A stretch of DNA of 64,000 bases from Alphaproteobacteria bacterium (GTDB lineage: Bacteria; Myxococcota_A; UBA796; GCA-2862545), in the NCBI GenBank assembly GCA_020632925.1, contig JACKER010000011.1:280347-344346 (forward strand), read 5' to 3'. Position 1 is the first letter of the stretch. Every line of letters starts with the position of its first letter. A model generated the notes under the pieces. That model ran no database searches. It was not told the origin of the DNA and saw only the letters and a list, made by a program, of their open reading frames with translations. The translations under genes were made by a program, and so were the position numbers. Below, one piece after another: positions 35,965-44,360 of the stretch.

Positions 35965-36677
35965 CCCGACACCCGCTCGGCGCAGCGCCGGACCAGCGTC
36001 CCCACGTGGCGACGCTCCCAGGCCAGCGCGCGCGCGTGGTCCGGGTGCCTCCGCTCCGCCATGCGGAAGGAGCGCGGGTGGACCACCCGCCGCGAGGCGC
36101 CGACCAGCGGCGGGAACACGACGTGGAGCAGCTCGTGGAAGACGACGAAGCCGACGAACCAGTCGGGAACGTCCTCGTGGTCCAGCACCGGGTGGATGCG
36201 GATCAACGGCGCGCCGCTCGTGGTGCACGAGCCGAGCCGAAGCGTCCGGCGCGGGACCATGCGCGGCCAGCGGCCCCAGGTCACGGGCACCTCGGGCGCG
36301 CGCGTGAGCCACTCGCGCTGGGTGCGCATCAGCTCGGTGAGGTCGTGGACCCGCCCACGGGGGCGTGTGTCGGTGGGGACGGCCTCGGGGTCGTGCGAGG
36401 GCAGCCGGTCGCGCAGGCGGATCCAGGCCTGCCGATCCCCGTCGAGGACGGCGAGCACGTCGTCGGCCCAGGGCGCGAGCGACCAGTGGACGAACAGCTC
36501 GGGGAAGGGCTCGAGGCGCCAGGCCAGCACCCGGCGCTTGTTGGCGTTGACCGTGACCCGGCAGCCGTCGAGGGCGTGCCGGAGCACCAGGCGTCGGCCG
36601 AGGCGCTGCCCCGCGTCGTGGGCGTCGCTCGGGGAGGGGAGCGCGCCGCGGAGCCGGACCTCGACGCCGCTCAGCAC
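35961..36677 (-). CDS. Putative zinc metallopeptidase-like (HELLH) protein
   Basis: The product is 238 residues. The gluzincin/SprT-like motif FHELLHVVFPP has HELLH at 181-185, followed by HPRSFRMAERRHPDHARAL, where a third ligand could lie. The N-terminal part has an RNA/DNA-binding-like basic character. Both a SprT-like protease and an inactive scaffold are possible. GTG 36677 overlaps the transketolase stop by seven bases, and its own stop overlaps the pseudouridine-synthase start, so the three are coupled. Confidence 0.75.
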   Translation of the reverse strand: MLSGVEVRLRGALPSPSDAHDAGQRLGRRLVLRHALDGCRVTVNANKRRVLAWRLEPFPELFVHWSLAPWADDVLAVLDGDRQAWIRLRDRLPSHDPEAVPTDTRPRGRVHDLTELMRTQREWLTRAPEVPVTWGRWPRMVPRRTLRLGSCTTSGAPLIRIHPVLDHEDVPDWFVGFVVFHELLHVVFPPLVGASRRVVHPRSFRMAERRHPDHARALAWERRHVGTLVRRCAERVSG

Positions 36678-38626
36678 AGGCCCTGCGCGACCTCGGCCAC
36701 CCGGGCGGGGGTGAAGCCGAACTTCTCGGCGAGGACCTTCGCGGGCGCCGACGCGCCGAAGTGATCGATGCCGACGATGGCGCCGCCGTCGCCGACGTAC
36801 CGCTCCCAGCCGAGGGTGACCCCGGCCTCCACGGCGACCCGCGGCACCCCGACGGGCAGGATCGAGGCGCGCCAGTCGGCGTCCTGCTCCCAGAACCGCT
36901 CGCGGTTGGGCAGGCTCACGACCCGGGCGGCGATCCCGCGCTCGGCCAGCAGCTCGGCGGCCTGGACGCAGAGCGCGACCTCGGAGCCGGTGCCCATCAA
37001 CACCACCTTCGGGTCCTCGGCGTCGACCAGGACGTACCCGCCGCGGGCCACGCCGTCCTCGGGCAGCCGCGACCGGTCGATGATCGGCAGGTCCTGGCGC
37101 GTGAGCACGATCGCGGACGGGCGGTCGGTGCGCTCGAGGATCTGGCGCCAGGCGAGGGCCGTCTCGGTCGCGTCGGCCGGCCGCCAGACGTCGAGCTTCG
37201 GCGTCGCCCGCAGCGCGAGCAGGGTCTCGATCGGCTGGTGCGTCGGCCCGTCCTCGCCGAGCCAGAAGGAGTCGTGGGAGTAGATGTGGACCACGGGCAG
37301 CCCGACCAACGCGGACAGGCGCACGGCCGGCCGCTGGTAGTCGTGGAACACGAGGAAGGTGGCGCCGTAGGCCCGCAGCCCGCCGTGGTACGCGATGCCG
37401 TTGTTGACCGCGGCCATCGCGTGCTCGCGGACGCCGTAGTGGATGTTGCCCGTGCCCGCGAAGCGCTCGCGGTTCATCGAGGGCCGCCCGAGGTGCACCC
37501 CGTTGGACTCCGCGAGGTCCGCAGAGCCGCCGACCACGTTCGGGGCGGCGTCGATGATGGCCTGCAGGCACTTCGCGTTGGCCTTGCGGGTCGCGAGCCC
37601 CTTGCCCGCCTCGAACACCGGCCACGCCACGCTCTCGGCGACCTTCCTCCAGTCCGGCTTGACCCAGGACCGGAAGCGCTCGGCCTCGGCGTGACCCGCC
37701 ACCCGGCCCTCCCACGCCTCGCGCAGGTCGGAGCGGCCGGCGTCGCGGAACGCGTTCGCGACGGCCTCGGGCACGACGAAGGTGGCGTCGGGGTCCATCC
37801 CCAGCCGCGCCTTGGTCTTCGCGACCTCCTCGACCCCGAGCGGCGCGCCGTGCGTGCGCGCGGTCCCCTCGAACGAGGGGCTGCCCTGGCCGATCACCGT
37901 GCGGCACGCGATCAGCGAGGGGCGGTCGGTCACGCCGCGGGCCGCCTCGATCGCGCGGCTCACCGCGTCCCGATCGTGGCCGTCGACCTTCTGCACGTGC
38001 CAGCCCTGGGCCTCGAAGCGCGCGCCCACGTCCTCGGTGAACGCGAGGTGGGTGCCCCCGTCGATGCTGATGTGGTTGTCGTCCCACAGCACGACCAGGC
38101 GGCCCAGGCCGAGGTGGCCGGCCATCGACGCGGCCTCGCAGGAGATGCCCTCCATCAGGTCGCCGTCGCCGCACATCGCCCAGGTCCAGTGGTCGCACAG
38201 CTCGGCGCCGAACTCCTCGCGCAGCGTGCGCTCGGCGATGGCCATCCCGACAGCGTTCGCGAAGCCCTGGCCGAGCGGCCCGGTGGTCGTCTCGACGCCT
38301 GGCGTGTGGCCCGCCTCGGGGTGTCCCGGCGTCTTGCTGCCCCACTGCCGGAACGCCTTCAGGTCGTCCAGCGACACGTCGTACCCGCTGAGGTGGAGCA
38401 CCGAGTACAGCAGCATCGAGCCGTGCCCGCCGGAGAGGACGAACCGGTCGCGGTCGGCCCAGTCGGGCGCGGACGCATCGAACTTCACGAACCGCGTGAA
38501 CAGCACCGTCGCCACGTCCGCCATGCCCATGGGCATGCCGGGGTGGCCGCTGTTGGCCTTCTGGACCGCGTCCATGGCCAGGCCCTTCAGGGTGTTCACG
38601 CACTGCCGGTGCAGATCGGCGTCCAT
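36671..38626 (-). CDS. tkt: Transketolase
   Basis: The 651-residue, thiamine-diphosphate-dependent enzyme of the pentose-phosphate pathway has KANSGHPGMPMGMA, LSGGHGSMLLYS, GPLGQGFANAVGMAIAER and the ThDP motif GDGDLMEGIS. EHAMAAVNNG and HDSFWLGEDGPTHQPIE lie in the pyrimidine domain, and a C-terminal domain is present. ATG 38626 has GGAGG upstream. It leads the minus-strand group with the HELLH protein, the pseudouridine synthase and perhaps the LysM gene. It diverges from the sulfotransferase-lectin gene. Confidence 0.97.
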   Translation of the reverse strand: MDADLHRQCVNTLKGLAMDAVQKANSGHPGMPMGMADVATVLFTRFVKFDASAPDWADRDRFVLSGGHGSMLLYSVLHLSGYDVSLDDLKAFRQWGSKTPGHPEAGHTPGVETTTGPLGQGFANAVGMAIAERTLREEFGAELCDHWTWAMCGDGDLMEGISCEAASMAGHLGLGRLVVLWDDNHISIDGGTHLAFTEDVGARFEAQGWHVQKVDGHDRDAVSRAIEAARGVTDRPSLIACRTVIGQGSPSFEGTARTHGAPLGVEEVAKTKARLGMDPDATFVVPEAVANAFRDAGRSDLREAWEGRVAGHAEAERFRSWVKPDWRKVAESVAWPVFEAGKGLATRKANAKCLQAIIDAAPNVVGGSADLAESNGVHLGRPSMNRERFAGTGNIHYGVREHAMAAVNNGIAYHGGLRAYGATFLVFHDYQRPAVRLSALVGLPVVHIYSHDSFWLGEDGPTHQPIETLLALRATPKLDVWRPADATETALAWRQILERTDRPSAIVLTRQDLPIIDRSRLPEDGVARGGYVLVDAEDPKVVLMGTGSEVALCVQAAELLAERGIAARVVSLPNRERFWEQDADWRASILPVGVPRVAVEAGVTLGWERYVGDGGAIVGIDHFGASAPAKVLAEKFGFTPARVAEVAQGLC

Positions 38627-38683
38627 CGGTCCTCCGGCCGCGCGGCATAACCCGCCGGGGGGCGATCGCCCGACCGTGACCCC

Positions 38684-38700
38684 GTATACATTGTGTTTAC
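38684..38700. promoter_or_regulatory. Operator-like inverted repeat between tkt and the sulfotransferase-lectin gene
   Basis: GTATACATTGTGTTTAC is an imperfect palindrome: GTATACA and TGTTTAC arms with a 3-base spacer, six of seven positions complementary. It is conspicuously AT-rich for this genome and lies 41 bases from ATG 38741 and 58 from ATG 38626. It could bind a dimeric regulator acting on either gene. Confidence 0.4.
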
Positions 38701-38740
38701 GATCGCCGATCCGGACGCTACGGTGCCCGTGGAGGTCGGG

Positions 38741-41077
38741 ATGCGATCGTGGTGGCTGCTGGCGGTGCTCGCGGCGTGCGGAAAGCAGGAGACGAGCGGG
38801 GACGACGGGACCACCGAGACGGGGACCACCCCGTCCCTCCCCACTGGCGACACCGGCGACACCCGGGTCACGACCCCGACCACGCCGACCGGAGACACCG
38901 GCGCCACCACCACCCCGGGCGCCTGTGACGGCGCAGCGCCCGTGGTGACGCGGATCGATGCGACGCCCCGCCTCCAGCAGGTCCACACGGTCGACCTGGC
39001 GATCGATCTCGACGTGGCGGCGCCGGTCGCGGTGCGCTGCGAGCGTCGGGACCGTCCGTCCGAGGTGCTGCTGGTCGAGTCGGACGCTGCCACCAGCCAC
39101 CTGCTGCCCGTCCGCGGGCTCGCCGGCGACACCGACTACGACTGCGACGTGGTCGCCACCTGCCCACCCTCGCAGCCGCGCCACGTCTCGTTCCGCACGA
39201 TGCCCCTGCGGCCGACCATGCCCGAGGTCACCATCGGCGGCTCGGGCCAGCCCTCGACGGCCCCTCCCTTCCTGCTCGTGGGCCACGATCGGCACTGCGT
39301 CGGCGACGCCGCGCGCATGCTGCTCTTCGACACCGACGGCGTGCTTCGCTGGGCCTGGGACGGCGTGCCCGACATCGACGTGGCCTACGAGACCCAGTAC
39401 CTCGGGGGTGGCACGTTCACCTGGGGCGGCGGCTACTACGACCGGTACCCGCCGCAGATCGTGGACGTCGACGGCAACGTGCTGTTCGAGCCGTCCACGC
39501 CGAACACGACGGACCGCTTCTACCACCACGACGGCAAGCTGCTCGCCGACGGGCGGCTGCTGGCGCTGACGGTCGACCGCGTGAGCGACGGCACGCGGAG
39601 CTGGGACGGCTTCGGCGTGAGCTTGGTGGACCCCGCCACGAACACCGACGTCTACCGCTACTCCTCGCAGACCGCGGTGGACGACGGCGACCTGCCGGGC
39701 GGCAACGGCGACGTCTGGCACGCGAACTGGGCCGACGTGATCCCGGAGCCCGGTGGTGGCGAGCGGCTCTACGTCTCGCTGTGCTTCCTCGGGCAGGTGC
39801 TCGCCATCGACGCCGCGTCGCAGCACGTCGCCTGGACCTTCGGCGAGGGCGGGGACTTCACCGTCGTCGACCCTGCCGGTGACCCGGTCGAGGAGGGGCT
39901 GGCCTGGCCGCAGTGCCAGCACGGGCTCGAGTTCGAACCCCGCCCCGGCGGTGGTGGCGGCAAGCTGCTCGTCTACGACAACGGTGCGCACGGGCGCGGC
40001 TGGTCGCGGCTCGTCCAGTACGACCTCGACGAGGCCACCCACGTCGCCACCATGGACTGGAGCTGGACCGAGCCCCACTGGTACGAGCCGCAGTGGGGCG
40101 ACGTGGACTGGCTGCCGGGCGGACACGTGCTGGCCACCGAGGCCCACTCCTGCCACGCGCCCGAGCCGGGCGACGTCTCCAGCGTCGTCGAGGTGGACCC
40201 GCTCACGGGCGACGTGCCGTGGCGCATGGACTTCACGGACCCCAACGACGCGATCTACCGGGCCGAGCGCGTGGACGCCTGCGACCTGATCGGGCTCGCC
40301 GGCGCTTGCCCGGCGGTGGACGCACGCCTCGCGGAGCTGGCCGACGTGTTCGACCCGTGCGGCAACGGTGGCGCTCCCACCGACGACGACAACGACGGCG
40401 TCTCCTCCTGCGCGGGCGACTGCGACGACCTCGATCCCACCGTTCACGCCGGCGCCGCCGAGACCTGCGACGGCCGCGACGAGGACTGCGACGGCGAGAT
40501 CGACGAGGACTTCGCGCGGACGGCCTGGTTCCCCGATGTCGACGGCGACGGGGCCGGCGGCGGCGACGGCGTGCTGGCCTGCGCGGCCCCGCCGGACACC
40601 ATCCCCCTCGGCGGCGACTGCAACGACGGCGACCCCGCGATCGGGCCGCAGGGCGCCGAGACCTGCGACGGCGTGGACGACGACTGCGACGGCGCGGTGG
40701 ACGAGCTCCCGTCGTGCTGGTCCTGCGCGGCCACCGGCCCCGTGCTGGTCTGCGACCACGGCCTGCCGTGGGCGGACGCGCGGCAGGTGTGCCAGGACCT
40801 CGGCGGCGACCTCGTCTTCATCCACTCCGAGCTCGAGAACCGAGCGGTCGCCCAGCTGTCCGCGCCAGGCACCTACTGGGTGGGCCTGACGGACACGGTC
40901 ACGGAGGGGACGTTCCGCTGGGTGGACGGCACGCCCGCGACCTACACCTCCTGGTACCGGGGGGAGCCCAACGACGCCGGCGGCGACGAGGACTGCGTGT
41001 CCATCAACTACGGCGGTGACGGGAAGTGGAACGACTACCGGTGCAGCGGCGTACAGCCCTTCGTCTGCCGGCTCTGA
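38741..41077 (+). CDS. Lipoprotein fusion: sulfotransferase-like propeller + MopE repeats + C-type lectin
   Basis: The product is 778 residues. ATG 38741 has GGAGG upstream and encodes a lipobox ending LAAC (Cys13). A Thr/Gly/Asp-rich linker (20-60) and an FnIII-like domain (~65-145) precede an arylsulfotransferase-like beta-propeller (~160-520: LLVGHDRH, FYHHDGKLLADGRLL, QCQHGLEF, LLVYDNGAHGRGWSR, WLPGGHVLATEAHS). MopE repeats (~545-655; CDGRDEDCDG, CDGVDDDCDG) follow, then a C-terminal C-type lectin domain (~660-778; WVGLTD, GEPNDAGGDEDC, KWNDYRC). The EPN/WND pair forms the Ca-dependent sugar site in mannose-type lectins. The architecture suggests a surface enzyme or binder tethered to glycans. 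Confidence 0.85.
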   Translation: MRSWWLLAVLAACGKQETSGDDGTTETGTTPSLPTGDTGDTRVTTPTTPTGDTGATTTPGACDGAAPVVTRIDATPRLQQVHTVDLAIDLDVAAPVAVRCERRDRPSEVLLVESDAATSHLLPVRGLAGDTDYDCDVVATCPPSQPRHVSFRTMPLRPTMPEVTIGGSGQPSTAPPFLLVGHDRHCVGDAARMLLFDTDGVLRWAWDGVPDIDVAYETQYLGGGTFTWGGGYYDRYPPQIVDVDGNVLFEPSTPNTTDRFYHHDGKLLADGRLLALTVDRVSDGTRSWDGFGVSLVDPATNTDVYRYSSQTAVDDGDLPGGNGDVWHANWADVIPEPGGGERLYVSLCFLGQVLAIDAASQHVAWTFGEGGDFTVVDPAGDPVEEGLAWPQCQHGLEFEPRPGGGGGKLLVYDNGAHGRGWSRLVQYDLDEATHVATMDWSWTEPHWYEPQWGDVDWLPGGHVLATEAHSCHAPEPGDVSSVVEVDPLTGDVPWRMDFTDPNDAIYRAERVDACDLIGLAGACPAVDARLAELADVFDPCGNGGAPTDDDNDGVSSCAGDCDDLDPTVHAGAAETCDGRDEDCDGEIDEDFARTAWFPDVDGDGAGGGDGVLACAAPPDTIPLGGDCNDGDPAIGPQGAETCDGVDDDCDGAVDELPSCWSCAATGPVLVCDHGLPWADARQVCQDLGGDLVFIHSELENRAVAQLSAPGTYWVGLTDTVTEGTFRWVDGTPATYTSWYRGEPNDAGGDEDCVSINYGGDGKWNDYRCSGVQPFVCRL

Positions 41078-41934
41078 CCGGCGCGCAGGGCGGATGGGGG
41101 GACGCCGAACGCCGCCCGGAACCGGTCGGTGAGGTGGCTGTGGCTCGCGTAGCCGAGCTCCAGCGCCAGGTCGTCGAGTCGTCGGCCACGTTCCACCGCC
41201 GCCAGCGCGGCCCGTAGGCGGAGCTGGTCGCGCCAACCGGCGATCGTCTGGCCCGTGTGCTGCTTGAACAACCGCGCGGCGTGGAAGGGCGAGAGCTCGA
41301 CCTCGCCCGCCAGCTCGCGCAGCGACAGGTCCTCGCGGAAGCGGGCGGCGATCGTACGCTCCAGCAGGTGGACCTGGTCGACGTGCCTCCGGGTGGTCGG
41401 GGAGGTGGCGCGGACCCGCTCGCGCCAGGCGGCCGCAGCGTCGCCGACCAGCTCGGAGACCAGCGCCAGCACCTCCTCCTCCACACCCAGCTCGTCCACC
41501 GGATCGGTCGCCACCGCCCGGCGCAGCCGCTCGAACCGCAGGCGCACCTCCGGACGGACGGGGCCGCGCGTCCACGGGAACCACCCGTCGTCGTCGACGC
41601 CGTGGTGGCCCAGCACGTCGCGCAGCACCGGAGCGGGGAGCGTGAGGTGGTGGCAGTCGTCGCCGCGCGGATCGATCAACCGCCGACGGTACGGCTGACG
41701 GGGCAGGTAGAACATCGCCACGTTGGCGGTCGCCACCACGCTTCGCCGTCCGGCGGGCGCGATCTCGACCGGTCGCCCGGGCAGCACGATCAGCGCGTGC
41801 GGACCGATGACGTTGTCCTCGGCCCAGCGGCGGTGTCCGGCACCACAGGTGAAGCGGCCCACGGCCCAGCGGTCGGTGGACACCATCCGCTCCCGGAGCA
41901 GCGGGCCCACCGATGTCTGATCGCGCCTCGGCAT
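41035..41934 (-). CDS. AraC-family transcriptional regulator
   Basis: The product is about 300 residues. The C-terminal ~100 residues form the double helix-turn-helix of AraC proteins (LSLRELAGEVELSPFHAARLFKQHTG, LALELGYASHSHLTDRFRAAFGVPPS in parts). The N-terminal region (~20-175) would be the sensor. The start is uncertain: ATG 41934 is annotated. ATG 41886 has a better ribosome-binding site (GGGAG), and ATG 42009 is also in frame. It diverges from the FG-GAP gene and overlaps the 3' end of the lectin fusion by 43 bases, so either neighbour could be its target. Confidence 0.9.
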   Translation of the reverse strand: MPRRDQTSVGPLLRERMVSTDRWAVGRFTCGAGHRRWAEDNVIGPHALIVLPGRPVEIAPAGRRSVVATANVAMFYLPRQPYRRRLIDPRGDDCHHLTLPAPVLRDVLGHHGVDDDGWFPWTRGPVRPEVRLRFERLRRAVATDPVDELGVEEEVLALVSELVGDAAAAWRERVRATSPTTRRHVDQVHLLERTIAARFREDLSLRELAGEVELSPFHAARLFKQHTGQTIAGWRDQLRLRAALAAVERGRRLDDLALELGYASHSHLTDRFRAAFGVPPSALRAGQSRQTKGCTPLHR

Positions 41935-42029
41935 GCACCGGAGGTGGCGGGTCACCGCCGATCGTTCACGAGCACGATCCTGGAAGCGCGCGCCATCCAC
42001 CGTCCGCATCCTGGGCGCAGGAGGTGGGG

Positions 42030-43352
42030 ATGTGGTGGTGGTCCATCGCCGTGGCGGCGCCCGGCACGTTCGTGGAGGAGGAGGCGCAGCGTCTGTGGGT
42101 GGCCGAGGGGGGGCCGGGAAGCCAGTTCGGCTGGGCGGTGGCGGACATCGAGGATCTCGACGGCGACGGTGTCCGCGACGTGATCACGTCCGCCCCCTAC
42201 GCCGCGGCCACGGGGTTCGTCGTGGCGCTGTCGGGCGTCGACGGGCGTGAGCTGTGGCGAACCGCGTCCGGGGAGCTCCACGCCGAGGGCGGCTACGCGA
42301 TCGCCGCCGCGGGCGATCTCGACGGCGACGGTGTCTGGGACGTGGTGGTGGGCGAGCCGGGCATCGACCGCGTGGTCCTGATGTCCGGCGTCGACGGGAG
42401 CGAGCTCGCCGCCGTCGAAGGGGTGGCGGACGAGCGCCTCGGCTCCGCGGTCGGGCGGGTCGGCGACGTGGACGGCGACGGTGTCGACGACCTCCTCGTG
42501 GGGGCGGAGTCGGCCGACGGCGGCGGCACCGACGCGGGCCGGGTGGTGCTCCTGTCCGGGCGGACGAGAGCGGTCCTGTGGACGGTCGAGGGTGCCATGG
42601 CCGGCGGCCAGCTCGGCGGAGGCGCGGGCCACCTCGGCGACGTGACGGGCGACGGCGTGCCCGACGTGGTCGTGGGGGCGCACGGGAACGGGGGGCGCGT
42701 GCTGGTCCTCGACGGCGCCGACGGCAGCCTCGTCCGCGAGCACGTCGATCCCGACGGCGGCGGCGTGCTCGGGCAGTTCTTCGTGTCCGGCGTGGGCGAC
42801 CTGGACGGCGACGGTGTGCCGGACGTGTTCGGCGGCGACTACGCCAACCCCGCGAAGGGGCCGGGCACGGGGCGCGCGTTCGTGTGGTCCGGCGCCACCG
42901 GCGCGACGCTCCACACGTTCACGGGCGAGTCCGCGGGTGAGGGCCTCGGGACCGGGCGATACGCGGGCGACGTGGATGGGGACGGCGTGCCGGACCTCGC
43001 CATCGGCTCGTGGCAGCACTCGGGCGGTGCGCCGGGCGCGGGACGGTTCACGCTGTTCTCCGGCGCCGACGGCAGCGTGCTGCGGACGGTCACCGGCACC
43101 CGGGAGGGCGAGAACCTGGGCTTCGACGTGGTGGGCGTCGGCGACGTCGACGGGGACGGCGCGATCGACCTGGCCGTGTCCGCCGCCACGGGCAGTCGCG
43201 TCTACCTGGTGACCGGCCTCCCCGTCCCGGAGGCTCCCCCGAGCGAGCCCGCGCCGAGCTCCGGCGGTTGCGGCTGCGCCCACGGGGGTGGTGCGTCGTG
43301 GCTCGGCGTGGGGATCGCCCTGCTCACCCGGCGACGCCGCCTCAGGCGGTGA
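42030..43352 (+). CDS. Secreted FG-GAP (integrin-like) repeat protein with MYXO-CTERM-like tail
   Basis: The product is 440 residues. ATG 42030 has GGAGGTGGGG upstream. A short signal (MWWWSIAVAAPGTF) precedes seven FG-GAP repeats, each with a D-x-DGDG calcium loop (for example AVADIEDLDGDGVRDVI, SGVGDLDGDGVPDVF), forming a seven-bladed propeller. The C-terminus (410-440) has GGCGCAHGG, a hydrophobic stretch (SWLGVGIALL) and RRRRLRR, a MYXO-CTERM-type sorting signal. It is probably surface-anchored or released by a myxosortase. It ends 11 bases inside the convergent amidohydrolase gene. Confidence 0.9.
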   Translation: MWWWSIAVAAPGTFVEEEAQRLWVAEGGPGSQFGWAVADIEDLDGDGVRDVITSAPYAAATGFVVALSGVDGRELWRTASGELHAEGGYAIAAAGDLDGDGVWDVVVGEPGIDRVVLMSGVDGSELAAVEGVADERLGSAVGRVGDVDGDGVDDLLVGAESADGGGTDAGRVVLLSGRTRAVLWTVEGAMAGGQLGGGAGHLGDVTGDGVPDVVVGAHGNGGRVLVLDGADGSLVREHVDPDGGGVLGQFFVSGVGDLDGDGVPDVFGGDYANPAKGPGTGRAFVWSGATGATLHTFTGESAGEGLGTGRYAGDVDGDGVPDLAIGSWQHSGGAPGAGRFTLFSGADGSVLRTVTGTREGENLGFDVVGVGDVDGDGAIDLAVSAATGSRVYLVTGLPVPEAPPSEPAPSSGGCGCAHGGGASWLGVGIALLTRRRRLRR

Positions 43353-44349
43353 CCGCGTCCGCGACCGCCTCGCCGAAGTCCCGCGCCCGGTCGACCCGAT
43401 CGCAGCGGAGCTCGACGCCGAGCGTGAACGAGCCGTCCTCCCGGGCGAAGGCGTCGGCGAGATCCGCGCCCTCGTGCGTCCAGGCCCCGATCACCTCGGC
43501 GAGCTGACGCACACCGGGCCACGGTTGCGCCGTGGGCTCGCCGGCGACGGCGCGGTCGATCTCGGTCGACAGCTCGTCGGTCCACGCGAGGTCCGAGAGC
43601 CGGGCAGCGACCTCCGTGTCCACCCGCCCGATCCGGGCCAGCCACGAGAACCAGCGCTCGACCAGGAAGCGAGCGGACACCGTCCACGGCAGGATCGCCG
43701 GGTACGGGCTCGGCCCGAGGGCGAGGTGGCGACGCGCGAGCTGCTCGCCGAGCCGCGCTTCGACGGACCAGGGCGTCCCGCGCAGGTTGGCGGGCACGAG
43801 CCGCGCGACGCCGATGGGGAAGGCCGAGGCCCAGGGCGCGCCGTGCACGACCGACACCTCGCTGCGGCGGTTGGGGCGCCCGCCGGCCATCCGGTCGTAG
43901 GTGCTCCCGAGGTCGCCGTACCCGTGCAGCTCGACCACCCCGCGGGCGCCCTGGGAGGCCGCGCGGATCTCCGAGAGGGCCTGCACGTACCAGGCGCGCA
44001 GCTCCTCTTCGGCGCCCGGGCGGAGGTTCGCTCGGACCCACTGGTCGAGCGTGCCCTTGCCGAACAGCGTCTCCTTCTCCTCGGGACGCCCGCGCCAGCC
44101 GCGGTTGAGGTCCAGCAGGCCCCGCGGGAGCGACTGCTTGAGGCCGTGCTTGCCCGAGCGCGCGGTCGCGGCGTCGAGCGCGACGTCCGTCCCCGGATCG
44201 TGCCAGTCCTCGACGCGGGCCTCGAGCTCACCCAGGACCTCGGGGTCCTGGACGACGTAGGGCACGGCGGCGGGGAAGGGCGCGGGCGCATGGGGTGCGA
44301 GGAACAGGACCTCCGGGCGTCCCGGGATCTCGAGCATGGCGGTGGGCAT
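43342..44349 (-). CDS. N-formylglutamate-amidohydrolase-like protein
   Basis: The product is 335 residues. The FGase-type metal-hydrolase pattern is visible: FLAPHAPAPFPAAVPYVV, VEDWHDPGTDVALD, GLLDLNRGW and VVELHGYGD. It could act on formylglutamate or another amide, with the substrate uncertain. ATG 44349 lies 12 bases after the PBP stop, with GGAGG close upstream; ATG 44337 is an alternative. It is likely co-transcribed with the PBP gene. Confidence 0.75.
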   Translation of the reverse strand: MPTAMLEIPGRPEVLFLAPHAPAPFPAAVPYVVQDPEVLGELEARVEDWHDPGTDVALDAATARSGKHGLKQSLPRGLLDLNRGWRGRPEEKETLFGKGTLDQWVRANLRPGAEEELRAWYVQALSEIRAASQGARGVVELHGYGDLGSTYDRMAGGRPNRRSEVSVVHGAPWASAFPIGVARLVPANLRGTPWSVEARLGEQLARRHLALGPSPYPAILPWTVSARFLVERWFSWLARIGRVDTEVAARLSDLAWTDELSTEIDRAVAGEPTAQPWPGVRQLAEVIGAWTHEGADLADAFAREDGSFTLGVELRCDRVDRARDFGEAVADAVTA

Positions 44350-44360
44350 GCCTCCGCCTA

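Noticed and set aside
36671..41938. A 1755-codon minus-strand frame spanning transketolase and its upstream region
   Set aside because: Only the part from ATG 38626 is transketolase; the rest is antisense to the sulfotransferase-lectin gene.
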